Below are positions 1 through 6,861 of a DNA stretch of 9,610 nucleotides, in pieces. Within the stretch, counting starts at the first letter, position 1. Each line of letters begins with the position of its first letter. Under the pieces are notes generated by a model, which saw only the letters and a list, made by a program, of their open reading frames with translations, did no database searches and was not told the origin of the DNA. Both the position numbers and the translations under genes were made by a program. The stretch comes from CAYZEZ01 sp964477295 (GTDB lineage: Bacteria; Bacteroidota; Bacteroidia; Bacteroidales; SM23-62): assembly GCA_964477295.1 (NCBI GenBank), contig CAYZEZ010000195.1, positions 1-9,610 of the forward strand. The letters are read 5' to 3'.

Positions 1-2
1 TG

Positions 3-1370
3 TACATTAAACCCAACCTTACGGAATATGGATCATCCAGTTTTAACTCAGCAGATTCAATGATTGCCAGAGGAGAGGAAGCTGCCCGAAAAATCATGCC
101 GGAAATTGTAAAACTGGTCGATTCGCTGAACCAGCTGGAATATGTGCCATTTATTCCTTCAACAATTGATCCGGTTGATTCAATCCTTATTAAAGAGATC
201 CGGGTTAAAGGAATAGAAAATGTATCCGGGAAATTGCTTTCGGGGAAATTGCGGCTTAAAGTGCTGGAAAAATATTCTCCCGACGACATATACCTTGCTA
301 TAGAAAGGGCATATTCGAGCCTGTATTTCGAAAAAGTTACCTGGGAATTGGAAGCATTGCAGGATGCCCAGTCAGGGAAAGGAGCACGGCTGAACATTAA
401 AGTAAAAGAGAAAAAGGGAATTGATTTGCGGCTGGGCCTTAATTATAACACGGATTTTAAGGCTTCTCTTGTATTTAATGGTACTGTCAGAAATATATTG
501 CTCAATGGTTCGAGGCTCTCCACCACTATCGGTCTCGGTGAAAATCCCTTTTTTCAAGCTTCTTTCTTTAAGAATAATGGATGGAAACCCGGATTTGGAT
601 TGGATTTTTCCGGAGAAAACTATAATGTATTCGTTTACAACGACAATAAAAAAATCTCAACTGTCCGTTTTTCTGATTTAAATATCCGGCTATTCACTCA
701 ATCCATCATTTCCAATTCATATTCACTCGGCGGTGGACTGGAATATGAATCCACCCTTTTGCAGCCTGGGATTGGGGAGATTATCAGGGAGAGGCAAAGA
801 ACCGATCTTTACAATGCTTTTGGATTCATTCAAATCGACACTTACGATGACCTGTTTTTTCCTTCCAGCGGGCTCCGTTTTTTATCAATGTACAAATTCA
901 TAAACAACCCTGAAATTTCACCTGTTCATTACTTTACATTCCGTTTCAACAATGCCATACCCCTATCCGAAAAGATAACCCTGATCCCTTCCCTGCTGGG
1001 TGGCTTCTCCACGGCCGATTCCACACTTAATACCTACCTTATGCACCTGGGGGGACTGAGCCAAAAGTCCCGTAATGGCCTGTTACCCTTTGTCGGACTG
1101 GAATTTATGCAGAAAACAGACAGAAATGCAGCCATTGTTTCAATCGATTTGCAATACAATGTCTGGAAAAACAATTACATCATACTAAAATCAAACGCAG
1201 GCGTCACTTCCTGGAATATCAACAAATTGTTTGATAAAGAACATGGCTTTTATGGATTCGGGATAACTTTAGGAAATAAAAGCCCTGTTGGTCCGGTTGA
1301 ATTTACAATAATGGGTTCCAGTATAAACCGGGAAATAATGACATATTTCAATATTGGATATTGGTTTTAA
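3..1370 (+). CDS. Patatin-like phospholipase with C-terminal POTRA/BamA-type barrel, 5' partial
   Basis: This is the last 455 residues of a larger protein; the frame is open to the window edge from base 3, so the ATG at 60 is internal. The first 45 or so residues (YIKPNLTEYGSSSF, then a GEEAARK helix) look like the end of a patatin domain. The catalytic Ser-Asp dyad would lie upstream and cannot be checked. Residues about 60-135 resemble one POTRA domain (IKEIRVKGIENVS, then a helix rich in Y, D and I). From about 137 there are alternating strands of an outer-membrane barrel (DLRLGLNYN, ASLVFNG, SRLSTTIGLGENP), ending in the aromatic C-terminus NIGYWF that the BAM machinery recognises. The family is expected to be an outer-membrane lipase or esterase of the PlpD-like type with the patatin domain on the periplasmic side. 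The family call is fairly firm; substrate is unknown. Confidence 0.85.
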   Translation, partial: YIKPNLTEYGSSSFNSADSMIARGEEAARKIMPEIVKLVDSLNQLEYVPFIPSTIDPVDSILIKEIRVKGIENVSGKLLSGKLRLKVLEKYSPDDIYLAIERAYSSLYFEKVTWELEALQDAQSGKGARLNIKVKEKKGIDLRLGLNYNTDFKASLVFNGTVRNILLNGSRLSTTIGLGENPFFQASFFKNNGWKPGFGLDFSGENYNVFVYNDNKKISTVRFSDLNIRLFTQSIISNSYSLGGGLEYESTLLQPGIGEIIRERQRTDLYNAFGFIQIDTYDDLFFPSSGLRFLSMYKFINNPEISPVHYFTFRFNNAIPLSEKITLIPSLLGGFSTADSTLNTYLMHLGGLSQKSRNGLLPFVGLEFMQKTDRNAAIVSIDLQYNVWKNNYIILKSNAGVTSWNINKLFDKEHGFYGFGITLGNKSPVGPVEFTIMGSSINREIMTYFNIGYWF

Positions 1371-1382
1371 GAGATGAACTCA

Positions 1383-1413
1383 GAATATCGAATAACGAAT
1401 TAAGAATTACGAA
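1383..1413. repeat. 7-bp tandem repeat, about 4.4 copies, abutting the glycerate kinase start
   Basis: Four consecutive heptamers, gaatatc, gaataac, gaattaa and gaattac, are followed by a partial gaa that runs directly into the GTG start at 1414. The array fills most of the 43-bp gap after the patatin stop. I recall similar gaattac-like arrays in intergenic regions of Bacteroidetes genomes; that is memory, not a search. Confidence 0.75.
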
Positions 1414-2538
1414 GTGAGGATACTTGTGGCTCCCGACAAGTTTAAAGGTTGTTTGACAGCAGAAGAGGTTTGTGATGCTATTGCAGAAGGTATAAAACGG
1501 GTTGATGCTTCAGTTGAAATCATCCCGTTTCCCCTGGCGGATGGGGGTGACGGCACAGCCCGGATCCTTACCAGGCATATGAATGGCCGGATGGTCGATG
1601 CCATTGTCCATGATCCGCTGTTACGTTCAATCAATGCAGAATATGGGATCTCAGGGGACGGGACGACGGCCTTTATCGAAATGTCGGCCGCATCCGGGTT
1701 GAGGCTCCTGACCGGGGAAGAGAGGGATTGCACCGTAACTACATCCCTGGGTACCGGAGAAATGATCAGGGATGCCATCCACAGGGGAGCGCGGAAGATC
1801 CTGCTCGGGATCGGCGGAAGCGCCACAAATGATGCCGGGACAGGGATGGCTTCTGCCCTGGGATACAGTTTCCTGGATAAAAATGGATCGCACCTGGAAC
1901 CGGTTGGTAAAAACCTTGTACACATATCCGAAATCGATGATTCCGGCCTGCTCTTTTTCAAGGAAAAAATTGAGGTGACTGTTGCCTGTGATGTGGATAA
2001 CCCGTTATATGGTGAAAATGGTGCAGCCTGTGTTTATGCTCCGCAGAAAGGAGCTAATCCTGAACAGGTAATAGAACTGGATAATGGATTACGAAATTTT
2101 ACCCGCACGGTTGAATCAAAGTTTAACCGCGATATAAGCAAATTCCCGGGTGCCGGGGCAGCCGGGGGCATGGGAGCCGGGGCCATGATTTTTCTCAATG
2201 CGAAGCTGGTGAATGGGATTCAGATGGTCATGGACCAGACCCATTTTGCAGAGCAGGTTGAAATAGCAGACCTGATCATTACAGGCGAAGGAAGGATGGA
2301 TGAACAGACCTTCAAGGGAAAGGTTATTGATGGGGTTTGCCGGCAGGCTTTATCCCGGAATAAGAAAGTAATTGCCATCTGCGGCCAGGTTCGGCTGGAA
2401 AAGAAAGCACTGGATAGCCAGCCCCTCAGCCATTGCTTCTCCATAGAGGATCATTCTGGTGATATTAACCTGGATCCGGAGGTTACCCGGAAAAAAATCA
2501 TTGAACTTATTGACCGGTATTCAATGAAATTTATTTAA
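1414..2538 (+). CDS. Glycerate 2-kinase (GlxK/GarK family)
   Basis: The 374-residue product is close to the usual 370-390 of the class-II glycerate kinase family, which phosphorylates D-glycerate with ATP, mostly to 2-phosphoglycerate, and feeds glyoxylate, tartronate or serine breakdown products into glycolysis. The family signatures are all present and in order: the N-terminal APDKFKG (6-12), PLADGGDGT (40-48), the glycine-rich GIGGSATNDAGTGMA (132-146), ACDVDNPLYGENGAA (191-205), PGAGAAGGMGAGA (245-257) and GEGRMDEQT (291-299). It is cytoplasmic with no signal peptide. The start is GTG at 1414: no ATG lies upstream in frame, and the family begins M-K/R-I-x-x-APD. There is no convincing Shine-Dalgarno sequence; the region before the start is a heptamer repeat. 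No other glyoxylate-pathway gene is adjacent, so the substrate route is not shown by context. The 2-kinase rather than 3-kinase assignment is by family. Confidence 0.93.
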   Translation: MRILVAPDKFKGCLTAEEVCDAIAEGIKRVDASVEIIPFPLADGGDGTARILTRHMNGRMVDAIVHDPLLRSINAEYGISGDGTTAFIEMSAASGLRLLTGEERDCTVTTSLGTGEMIRDAIHRGARKILLGIGGSATNDAGTGMASALGYSFLDKNGSHLEPVGKNLVHISEIDDSGLLFFKEKIEVTVACDVDNPLYGENGAACVYAPQKGANPEQVIELDNGLRNFTRTVESKFNRDISKFPGAGAAGGMGAGAMIFLNAKLVNGIQMVMDQTHFAEQVEIADLIITGEGRMDEQTFKGKVIDGVCRQALSRNKKVIAICGQVRLEKKALDSQPLSHCFSIEDHSGDINLDPEVTRKKIIELIDRYSMKFI

Positions 2539-2573
2539 TTTGAACATTATTAAACTAATCAAAGTCTACTGTG

Positions 2574-3017
2574 ATGAAAAAGCTCCTGTTTACCCTGGTT
2601 GTTTCATTGTTTGCCTTAGGGATCTATGCCCAGGACAGTGGTTTCGGAATTGGCGTGATGGTGGGTGAACCCACCGGCATCAGTGCCAAACTCTGGACGA
2701 GCAGGACCACTGCTGCTGATTTTGGAGTAGCCTGGTCGATCGATAGTTACCTGCACCTTCATGGTGATTTCGTCATGCACAAGTTCGACCTGATCAATGT
2801 AAGCAAGGGGGAATTACCGGTGTATATCGGGCTGGGTGCCAGGATCTTATTTGCTGATCCGGATCTTTCAATAGGGGTGCGGGTACCGGTTGGACTTGAT
2901 TACCATTTCTCAAGTGGTCCCTTCGACCTGTTTTTAGAACTTGTCCCCATAATGAACCTCACTCCTGCAACAGAATTTGATTTTAACGCAGCGATCGGGT
3001 TCAGGTATTTCTTTTAA
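2574..3017 (+). CDS. Small secreted outer-membrane beta-barrel-like protein
   Basis: The protein has 147 residues from the ATG at 2574. A GTG lies one codon upstream at 2571, but MKKLLF is the natural start of the signal peptide. Residues 1-19 form that signal (KK, a hydrophobic core, then GIYA before QDSG), so it is exported. The mature part is short amphipathic strands rich in G and aromatics and ends in FRYFF, the usual C-terminal aromatic residue of an outer-membrane barrel. The segment GIGVMVGEPTGISAKLW resembles the family known as BAPKO_0422-type (DUF3996) barrel proteins; that match is from memory and moderate. At this size it could make a six- to eight-strand barrel. No ligand or partner can be inferred. 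It sits 35 bp after the glycerate kinase stop and 50 bp before amrS, in the same direction, with no visible terminator on either side. Confidence 0.8.
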   Translation: MKKLLFTLVVSLFALGIYAQDSGFGIGVMVGEPTGISAKLWTSRTTAADFGVAWSIDSYLHLHGDFVMHKFDLINVSKGELPVYIGLGARILFADPDLSIGVRVPVGLDYHFSSGPFDLFLELVPIMNLTPATEFDFNAAIGFRYFF

Positions 3018-3054
3018 GCATACCCCTACCCTCAGACTCATAGACTTTTATTTG

Positions 3055-3062
3055 TATCTTTA
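3055..3062 (+). promoter_or_regulatory. Possible Bacteroidetes -7 element before amrS
   Basis: TATCTTTA matches seven of eight positions of the Bacteroidetes -7 consensus TAnnTTTG. It sits only 5 bp before the ATG at 3068, so transcription from it would give an almost leaderless mRNA. No clear TTTG -33 element is found at the expected distance, so this is weak. Confidence 0.25.
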
Positions 3063-3067
3063 TTTCT

Positions 3068-4078
3068 ATGAAGCCTGCCCTTTTCTATAGAAAACTTGAT
3101 AAGAAAAAGGTCCAGTGCCAGCTGTGTCCGCATGAATGCATCCTCAATGACGGGAATCTAGGTATTTGCGGAGTCAGGCGGAATGTGAATGGCACCCTGA
3201 TGAATGAAACATTTGAACAGATTGCGGCTATCCATTACGATCCGATTGAAAAAAAACCTCTCTATCATTTCTACCCGGGCAACCTTATCCTTTCGGTCGG
3301 GGGAATAGGTTGTAACCTTAGTTGTTCATTCTGTCAGAATTGTGACCTCTCACAGACAGATGTCGATTCATACAACTGGTTCCGGCATTATTCAGTGGAG
3401 GAAGTAATTGATATGGCTTACGACCAGCCTGATAATATTGGAATATCATTTACTTATAATGAGCCTATTATTCACTTTGAATACATGTTTGAGATTGCCA
3501 GGAAGGCAAAAGAGAGGGACCTTAAAACTGTCATGGTCTCGAATGGTTTCATCAATCCTGAACCATTGAAACAATTGCTCAGGTACATGGATGCATTCAA
3601 TATCGATCTGAAAGCTTTCGACGATGAATTTTATAAAAAACAAACCAAATCGTCTCTCGAACCGGTATTGAATACATTGAAAATTATCAGGGAATACCAC
3701 AAACACCTGGAGATAACAAATCTTGTGATTCCAACTTTAAATGATGATCCTGATGTTTTCCGCGAAATGGTTGATTGGATACATGATGTATTGGGAGAAA
3801 ATACGGTTCTGCATTTGTCAAGGTATTTCCCGCACCATAAAATGACCATCCCAAGTACTCCGGTATCAACGCTTGAAAGGTTTTTTAAGATCGCTAAGGA
3901 GAAGTTACATTATGTCTACCTGGGAAATGTTGACGGCTCAGAAGGACAGCAGACCCATTGTCCGGAATGCAGAAAGGTGCTTATCCGCAGGATGGGGTAC
4001 CAGACTTCAGTGGAAGGCATTACCCGGGCCGGAAAGTGTAAGGGGTGCGGGGCGTTGATAGAGAATTTAGTTCTATAA
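3068..4078 (+). CDS. amrS: AmmeMemoRadiSam system radical SAM enzyme AmrS
   Basis: This is a 336-residue radical SAM protein of the pyruvate formate-lyase activating enzyme-like type. The [4Fe-4S]/SAM motif is CNLSCSFC, with C82, C86 and C89. In front of it are four more cysteines (C17, C20, C24, C34) in the CQLCPHEC...GICGVR pattern typical of AmrS. The stretch EKKPLYHFYPG (61-71) is also characteristic. The C-terminus holds CPEC (298-301) and CKGC (324-327), a probable zinc-ribbon-like site. The length matches the family. AmrS, Memo (AmrB) and AMMECR1 (AmrA) are known as a conserved gene set whose reaction is unsettled; the enzyme is expected to generate a 5'-deoxyadenosyl radical to modify an unidentified substrate. 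The next gene is the Memo partner, 127 bp downstream across a palindromic repeat. The family call is firm; the activity is unknown. Confidence 0.93.
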   Translation: MKPALFYRKLDKKKVQCQLCPHECILNDGNLGICGVRRNVNGTLMNETFEQIAAIHYDPIEKKPLYHFYPGNLILSVGGIGCNLSCSFCQNCDLSQTDVDSYNWFRHYSVEEVIDMAYDQPDNIGISFTYNEPIIHFEYMFEIARKAKERDLKTVMVSNGFINPEPLKQLLRYMDAFNIDLKAFDDEFYKKQTKSSLEPVLNTLKIIREYHKHLEITNLVIPTLNDDPDVFREMVDWIHDVLGENTVLHLSRYFPHHKMTIPSTPVSTLERFFKIAKEKLHYVYLGNVDGSEGQQTHCPECRKVLIRRMGYQTSVEGITRAGKCKGCGALIENLVL

Positions 4079-4084
4079 AAATAC

Positions 4085-4193
4085 GTCATCCTGAACTTGC
4101 CTGCCCTGACGAAGGTCAGGGTTTCAGGATCTCTAACTAGCTGATAATTAGATTCCAAAATAAATCCGGAATGACAAACAAGTTCAGGATGAC
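4085..4193. repeat. REP-like/MITE-like palindromic element with 15-bp perfect inverted ends
   Basis: The left end gtcatcctgaacttg (4085-4099) is the exact reverse complement of the right end caagttcaggatgac (4179-4193). Inside are a second inverted repeat, ccctgac/gtcaggg (4104-4110 and 4115-4121, 4-nt loop), and a third, tctaa/ttaga (4132-4136 and 4148-4152). The element fills nearly all of the 127 bp between amrS and amrB. It has no room for a transposase and no ORF of its own. Arms reading gtcatcctgaacttg are, from memory, common interspersed repeats in Bacteroidetes and some other phyla. If transcribed it would fold strongly and could limit readthrough or set differential expression of the two genes. 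Confidence 0.8.
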
Positions 4194-4205
4194 AACAATT
4201 GAAAT

Positions 4206-5039
4206 ATGAACATACGAGAAGCCGTCGTAGCCGGGTCGTTTTACCCCGGTACAAAATCAGAATTGATGGACCAGCTTGATAAACTGTTCGCCATGGAAAG
4301 GGATAAAATCAAGACTGAGCTGGCGACTAAAGAAATGATAGGTGCCGTCATTCCCCATGCCGGGTATGTTTTTTCCGGTTATGAAGCGGTACATTTCTTT
4401 GCGTTGCTGAAGGAATCAGGTAAACAATACGATACCATTTTCATCATTAATCCCAATCATACTGGTTTGGGAGCAGGCATTGAAGTGGACAACCACGATG
4501 AATGGGAAACGCCGCTGGGAACGACGCCCGTTGACCATGAATTCATCCGGTTATTGGATCTGCCTGTATCAGGGAAGGCCCAGAGCCGGGAGCATTCGGC
4601 AGAAGTGATATTGCCCTTCCTGCAAAAGTGGCTCGAATCCCCATTTAAAATAGTCCCGATTTGCATTTTGCGGCAAAATCCCCCTGTAGCCAGGGAGATC
4701 GCACAAAAGATCTTTAGGGCCAATCAGCAGCTGAAGAAAAAGATCCTGGTGATTGCCTCCTCCGATTTCTCCCATTATGTGGATCCTGCAACAGGTATTA
4801 AAAAAGACGACCTGGTTTTACAGGAGATTGAAAACCTGGATGTTGAAAAACTCCATAGAACGGTTATAGACAACCGGATATCTGTATGTGGTTATGGCCC
4901 TATAATGACTTTGATAGAATATGCCAAACTGGTCTCTGATAATCCTAAATCAACTATCCTGGCACGGGGAAATTCAGGAAAGACCATGCCTTCCAATAGT
5001 GTGGTGGATTACGTATCCATCCTGTTTTATGAGAATTGA
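4206..5039 (+). CDS. amrB: AmmeMemoRadiSam system protein B (Memo family)
   Basis: The 277-residue product matches the Memo family over its full length. It starts with NIREAVVAGSFYPG, the usual N-terminal motif. The positions equivalent to the metal ligands of human MEMO1 (two His and one Cys) are H51 in PHAGY, H85 in NPNH and C228 in CGYGPI. Further conserved stretches are EHSAE (129-133) and SSDFSHY (185-191). The fold is related to class III extradiol dioxygenases; human MEMO1 binds a metal at these residues, while the bacterial role beside AmrS is not established. The protein is cytoplasmic with no signal peptide. There is no AMMECR1 domain fused at either end. It follows amrS in the same direction, and the palindromic element ends 12 bp before this ATG, so it may be partly uncoupled from amrS. 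The ribosome-binding site is weak. Confidence 0.93.
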   Translation: MNIREAVVAGSFYPGTKSELMDQLDKLFAMERDKIKTELATKEMIGAVIPHAGYVFSGYEAVHFFALLKESGKQYDTIFIINPNHTGLGAGIEVDNHDEWETPLGTTPVDHEFIRLLDLPVSGKAQSREHSAEVILPFLQKWLESPFKIVPICILRQNPPVAREIAQKIFRANQQLKKKILVIASSDFSHYVDPATGIKKDDLVLQEIENLDVEKLHRTVIDNRISVCGYGPIMTLIEYAKLVSDNPKSTILARGNSGKTMPSNSVVDYVSILFYEN

Positions 5040-5068
5040 AGTATTCCTGTGGTTACCTTTTATTGTGA

Positions 5069-5455
5069 TTAAAAGTGTGAGGTGGGTACAACAAATGCAT
5101 CCTTATAAACCATTTTCCTGACTTTTATCAATTCGTCCATTGTTTTGTCATTATTTTCATACCGGCCTGTTTCAAAACGGTATAATCCATCATCCCCCTT
5201 GTATCTATTAACCTGGTTCAGGTCACTGAAATAAGTAACATTCTTCGTATTTCTCAACGCTATGAATTGTATGGTATAGTAGACTGTTTCATCTTGTGTA
5301 ACCGAGGAATTATCCTGGACCAGGTATTCGAAATTTTTTCTTTCCACCATCCGGGCATCCGGGTATCCCTGGTCCTCTTTGGCGATCAGTTCATCCGGAA
5401 CAAAGATATCCGCCACCCTGATCTCATCTCTATTCAGTTTCCATAATTCTTGCAT
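5069..5455 (-). CDS. SPOR-like domain protein, start uncertain
   Basis: From the ATG at 5455 the product has 128 residues. Its last 65 or so look like a SPOR-like domain of the Bacteroidetes type: VYYTIQFIALRN, YFSDLNQV, then YKGDDGLYRFETGRYEN and KVRKMVYKDAFVV. SPOR domains bind peptidoglycan lacking stem peptides, though the divergent Bacteroidetes form has not generally been tested. The first 60 residues are polar and unrecognised. Odd points: there is no signal peptide, though such proteins are usually exported; and the gene overlaps the 3' end of the preceding secreted-protein gene by 22 bp in another frame. A TTG at 5476 is an alternative start. The frame stays open further upstream without a good start, and a -1 shift at the G run (5496-5500) would join it to the preceding gene. 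It may therefore be a separate overlapping gene or the C-terminal half of a frameshifted one. Confidence 0.65.
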   Translation of the reverse strand: MQELWKLNRDEIRVADIFVPDELIAKEDQGYPDARMVERKNFEYLVQDNSSVTQDETVYYTIQFIALRNTKNVTYFSDLNQVNRYKGDDGLYRFETGRYENNDKTMDELIKVRKMVYKDAFVVPTSHF

Positions 5456-5898
5456 TGGAATAGTATCCCTAAACAACCAGTATAATCCTTTAGATCCCCC
5501 TTGCCCGAAATTCCTCCCAATACATTTACCTGGATATTCAGGCTCCTGGTTACATCAAATCCAATACTCAGGGATTCAAGGTACCTGTCTCCCGAGTTAT
5601 CATACAGCAACTCACTTGTATCCGGATCAATCAGCCTGAAATTAACAGGATAGAGGTTTTTGTCTGTGCAGAAAGAGAAAATATAGTCTTTCTGGCCGTA
5701 AAAAACTACATTGAATTCGATGGTATCCTTAAGACCGATGACTGCACTTGTCGATTGGCTGTAAAGTTTGTAGTCCTTCTGAAGATCCATACCACAGTCA
5801 CCCTTCTTATAGTACTTTTCGCATGTTTGTCCTATCAGTGGAAAGGATAATCCAATGGATACTAAAAAGATTGCTGATAAAAGATATAACTTTTTCAT
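5434..5898 (-). CDS. Uncharacterised secreted protein of Bacteroidetes type
   Basis: The product has 154 residues. It starts MKKLYLLSAIF with a hydrophobic core and a plausible cleavage near LIGQ/TC (about 22-26), so it is exported; C26 follows T rather than a lipobox G/A/S, so a lipoprotein is unlikely. The mature part has C26, C35, C77, C142 and C149, with strands such as DTIEFNVVFYGQKDYIFSFC (59-78) and LLYDNSGDRY (97-106). This pattern, ending in GCLGILFQCKN, matches my memory of small Bacteroidetes proteins of unknown function, which argues that this stop is natural. It starts 11 bp after the stop of the 304-residue gene, suggesting co-transcription. Its 3' end overlaps the SPOR-like gene in a different frame. 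Function is unknown; a periplasmic beta-rich domain is the most that can be said. Confidence 0.75.
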   Translation of the reverse strand: MKKLYLLSAIFLVSIGLSFPLIGQTCEKYYKKGDCGMDLQKDYKLYSQSTSAVIGLKDTIEFNVVFYGQKDYIFSFCTDKNLYPVNFRLIDPDTSELLYDNSGDRYLESLSIGFDVTRSLNIQVNVLGGISGKGDLKDYTGCLGILFQCKNYGN

Positions 5899-5909
5899 TT
5901 TGAGATAGA

Positions 5910-6824
5910 TTAGATTGTTCCTGAAATGATTTTACGCCGGATATCCGATACGGCTTCCTTTAATTTCTCAAATTCCTCCTGCGACAATGTTGGCTGTCTC
6001 CCTCCTCCTATCACCAGTTTCCCGGTCCCCTCTTTCTTCACCCGGGTTTGCCCTGATGACTGTTCCATGCCTTTGTAAATCTCTTCAAGCGGCTTCAGGT
6101 CGGTTAAAATCCCGGCTACATTAGGGTCATCCGACAGGGTCCTGGCAAACGCCAGCAGGTTGTCGATCGAATATCTCTGATCGGCCAGGTGCTGGACCAG
6201 GTATTCTGCTTCTGCTGAGGATCCTACCAGGCTAATCGCCAGGTACAGACTTTCGATGAATGCACCTGCAGTAATCAATATCATTGTATTAGATCTGTTT
6301 GATTCTTCACAGAACATGATCATATTTACGAAGGCCTCATTTGATATTGAAAACAGGGTATCGAGGTCCTGCACATTCCCTTTTGCCCTTTCGATCAGTT
6401 CCTCACTGATGGCACCTTCCACACGCGCCTGTTTAGACAGGTACTGAACTGCTTCGAGGTATTCAACGGACTCCTCATGGCGGCCAAATATAGAGGCAAA
6501 AGCCAGGTCAGTGATATAAACGCCCACGTTTAAAGTCCTCGATTCGGAATCAAAATACCGGTCAATATTGCTGGTTGGATTAAGGAGGCTGCCGTCAAAA
6601 TCAAGACCCCCGATATTCATCACGCTGAGCATTTCAGCCGGAGAAGGGATAAGATAAAAAACTTTTTTTATTTGTTCAATATACGCTAAAGATTTCTCAA
6701 AATCCTCTTCCATTTCTGAACTTTTCCCTGCCTGATCATTTTTAGCTGACTTGCACAGAGTCAAAGACAGCATTCCTACAAAAAGCAGGATGTATTTAAA
6801 AAACCGGTATTTCTTTGAATTCAT
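5910..6824 (-). CDS. Uncharacterised exported protein, possible lipoprotein
   Basis: The product has 304 residues. The N-terminus is basic and then hydrophobic (KKYRFFKYILLFVGMLSLTLC), and C24 is followed by polar residues. The would-be lipobox LTLC has Leu at -1, which is unusual, so lipidation is possible but not certain. From about 40 on the protein is almost all helical, with IPSPAEM (59-65), NVGVYITDLAFA (99-110), and helices around 118-255. A basic, glycine-rich linker (about 256-276: RVKKEGTGKLVIGGG) leads to a final helix (280-298). The IPSP-then-helical layout matches a recurrent Bacteroidetes family of unknown function that I recall but cannot name. It lies 37 bp after the degenerate hybrid kinase and 11 bp before the 154-residue secreted protein, so it may be an envelope component linked to the signalling genes. 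No enzymatic motif is visible. Confidence 0.75.
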   Translation of the reverse strand: MNSKKYRFFKYILLFVGMLSLTLCKSAKNDQAGKSSEMEEDFEKSLAYIEQIKKVFYLIPSPAEMLSVMNIGGLDFDGSLLNPTSNIDRYFDSESRTLNVGVYITDLAFASIFGRHEESVEYLEAVQYLSKQARVEGAISEELIERAKGNVQDLDTLFSISNEAFVNMIMFCEESNRSNTMILITAGAFIESLYLAISLVGSSAEAEYLVQHLADQRYSIDNLLAFARTLSDDPNVAGILTDLKPLEEIYKGMEQSSGQTRVKKEGTGKLVIGGGRQPTLSQEEFEKLKEAVSDIRRKIISGTI

Positions 6825-6861
6825 ATGAATGATTTTATTATTGATGATAAAAATTAAATAT

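Noticed and set aside
1407..1961. 184-residue open frame on the minus strand within the glycerate kinase gene
   Set aside because: It lies antisense to a gene with all family motifs; its P-, S- and R-rich translation shows no domain and is a codon-bias shadow.
2539..2564. TTTG followed by taatcaaag as a promoter for the small barrel gene
   Set aside because: The -33-like TTTG at 2539-2542 has no TAnnTTTG partner at the right spacing.
4085..4193. CRISPR repeat or insertion sequence
   Set aside because: There is one inverted-repeat unit with no spacer array, no transposase frame and no visible target duplication.
3916..4254. 112-residue minus-strand open frame spanning the palindromic element
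   Set aside because: It is antisense to the ends of amrS and amrB and runs through a repeat; the translation is not protein-like.
5040..5068. Bidirectional terminator in the convergent gap
   Set aside because: The 29 bp contain no inverted repeat long enough to form a terminator stem, although termination is expected there.
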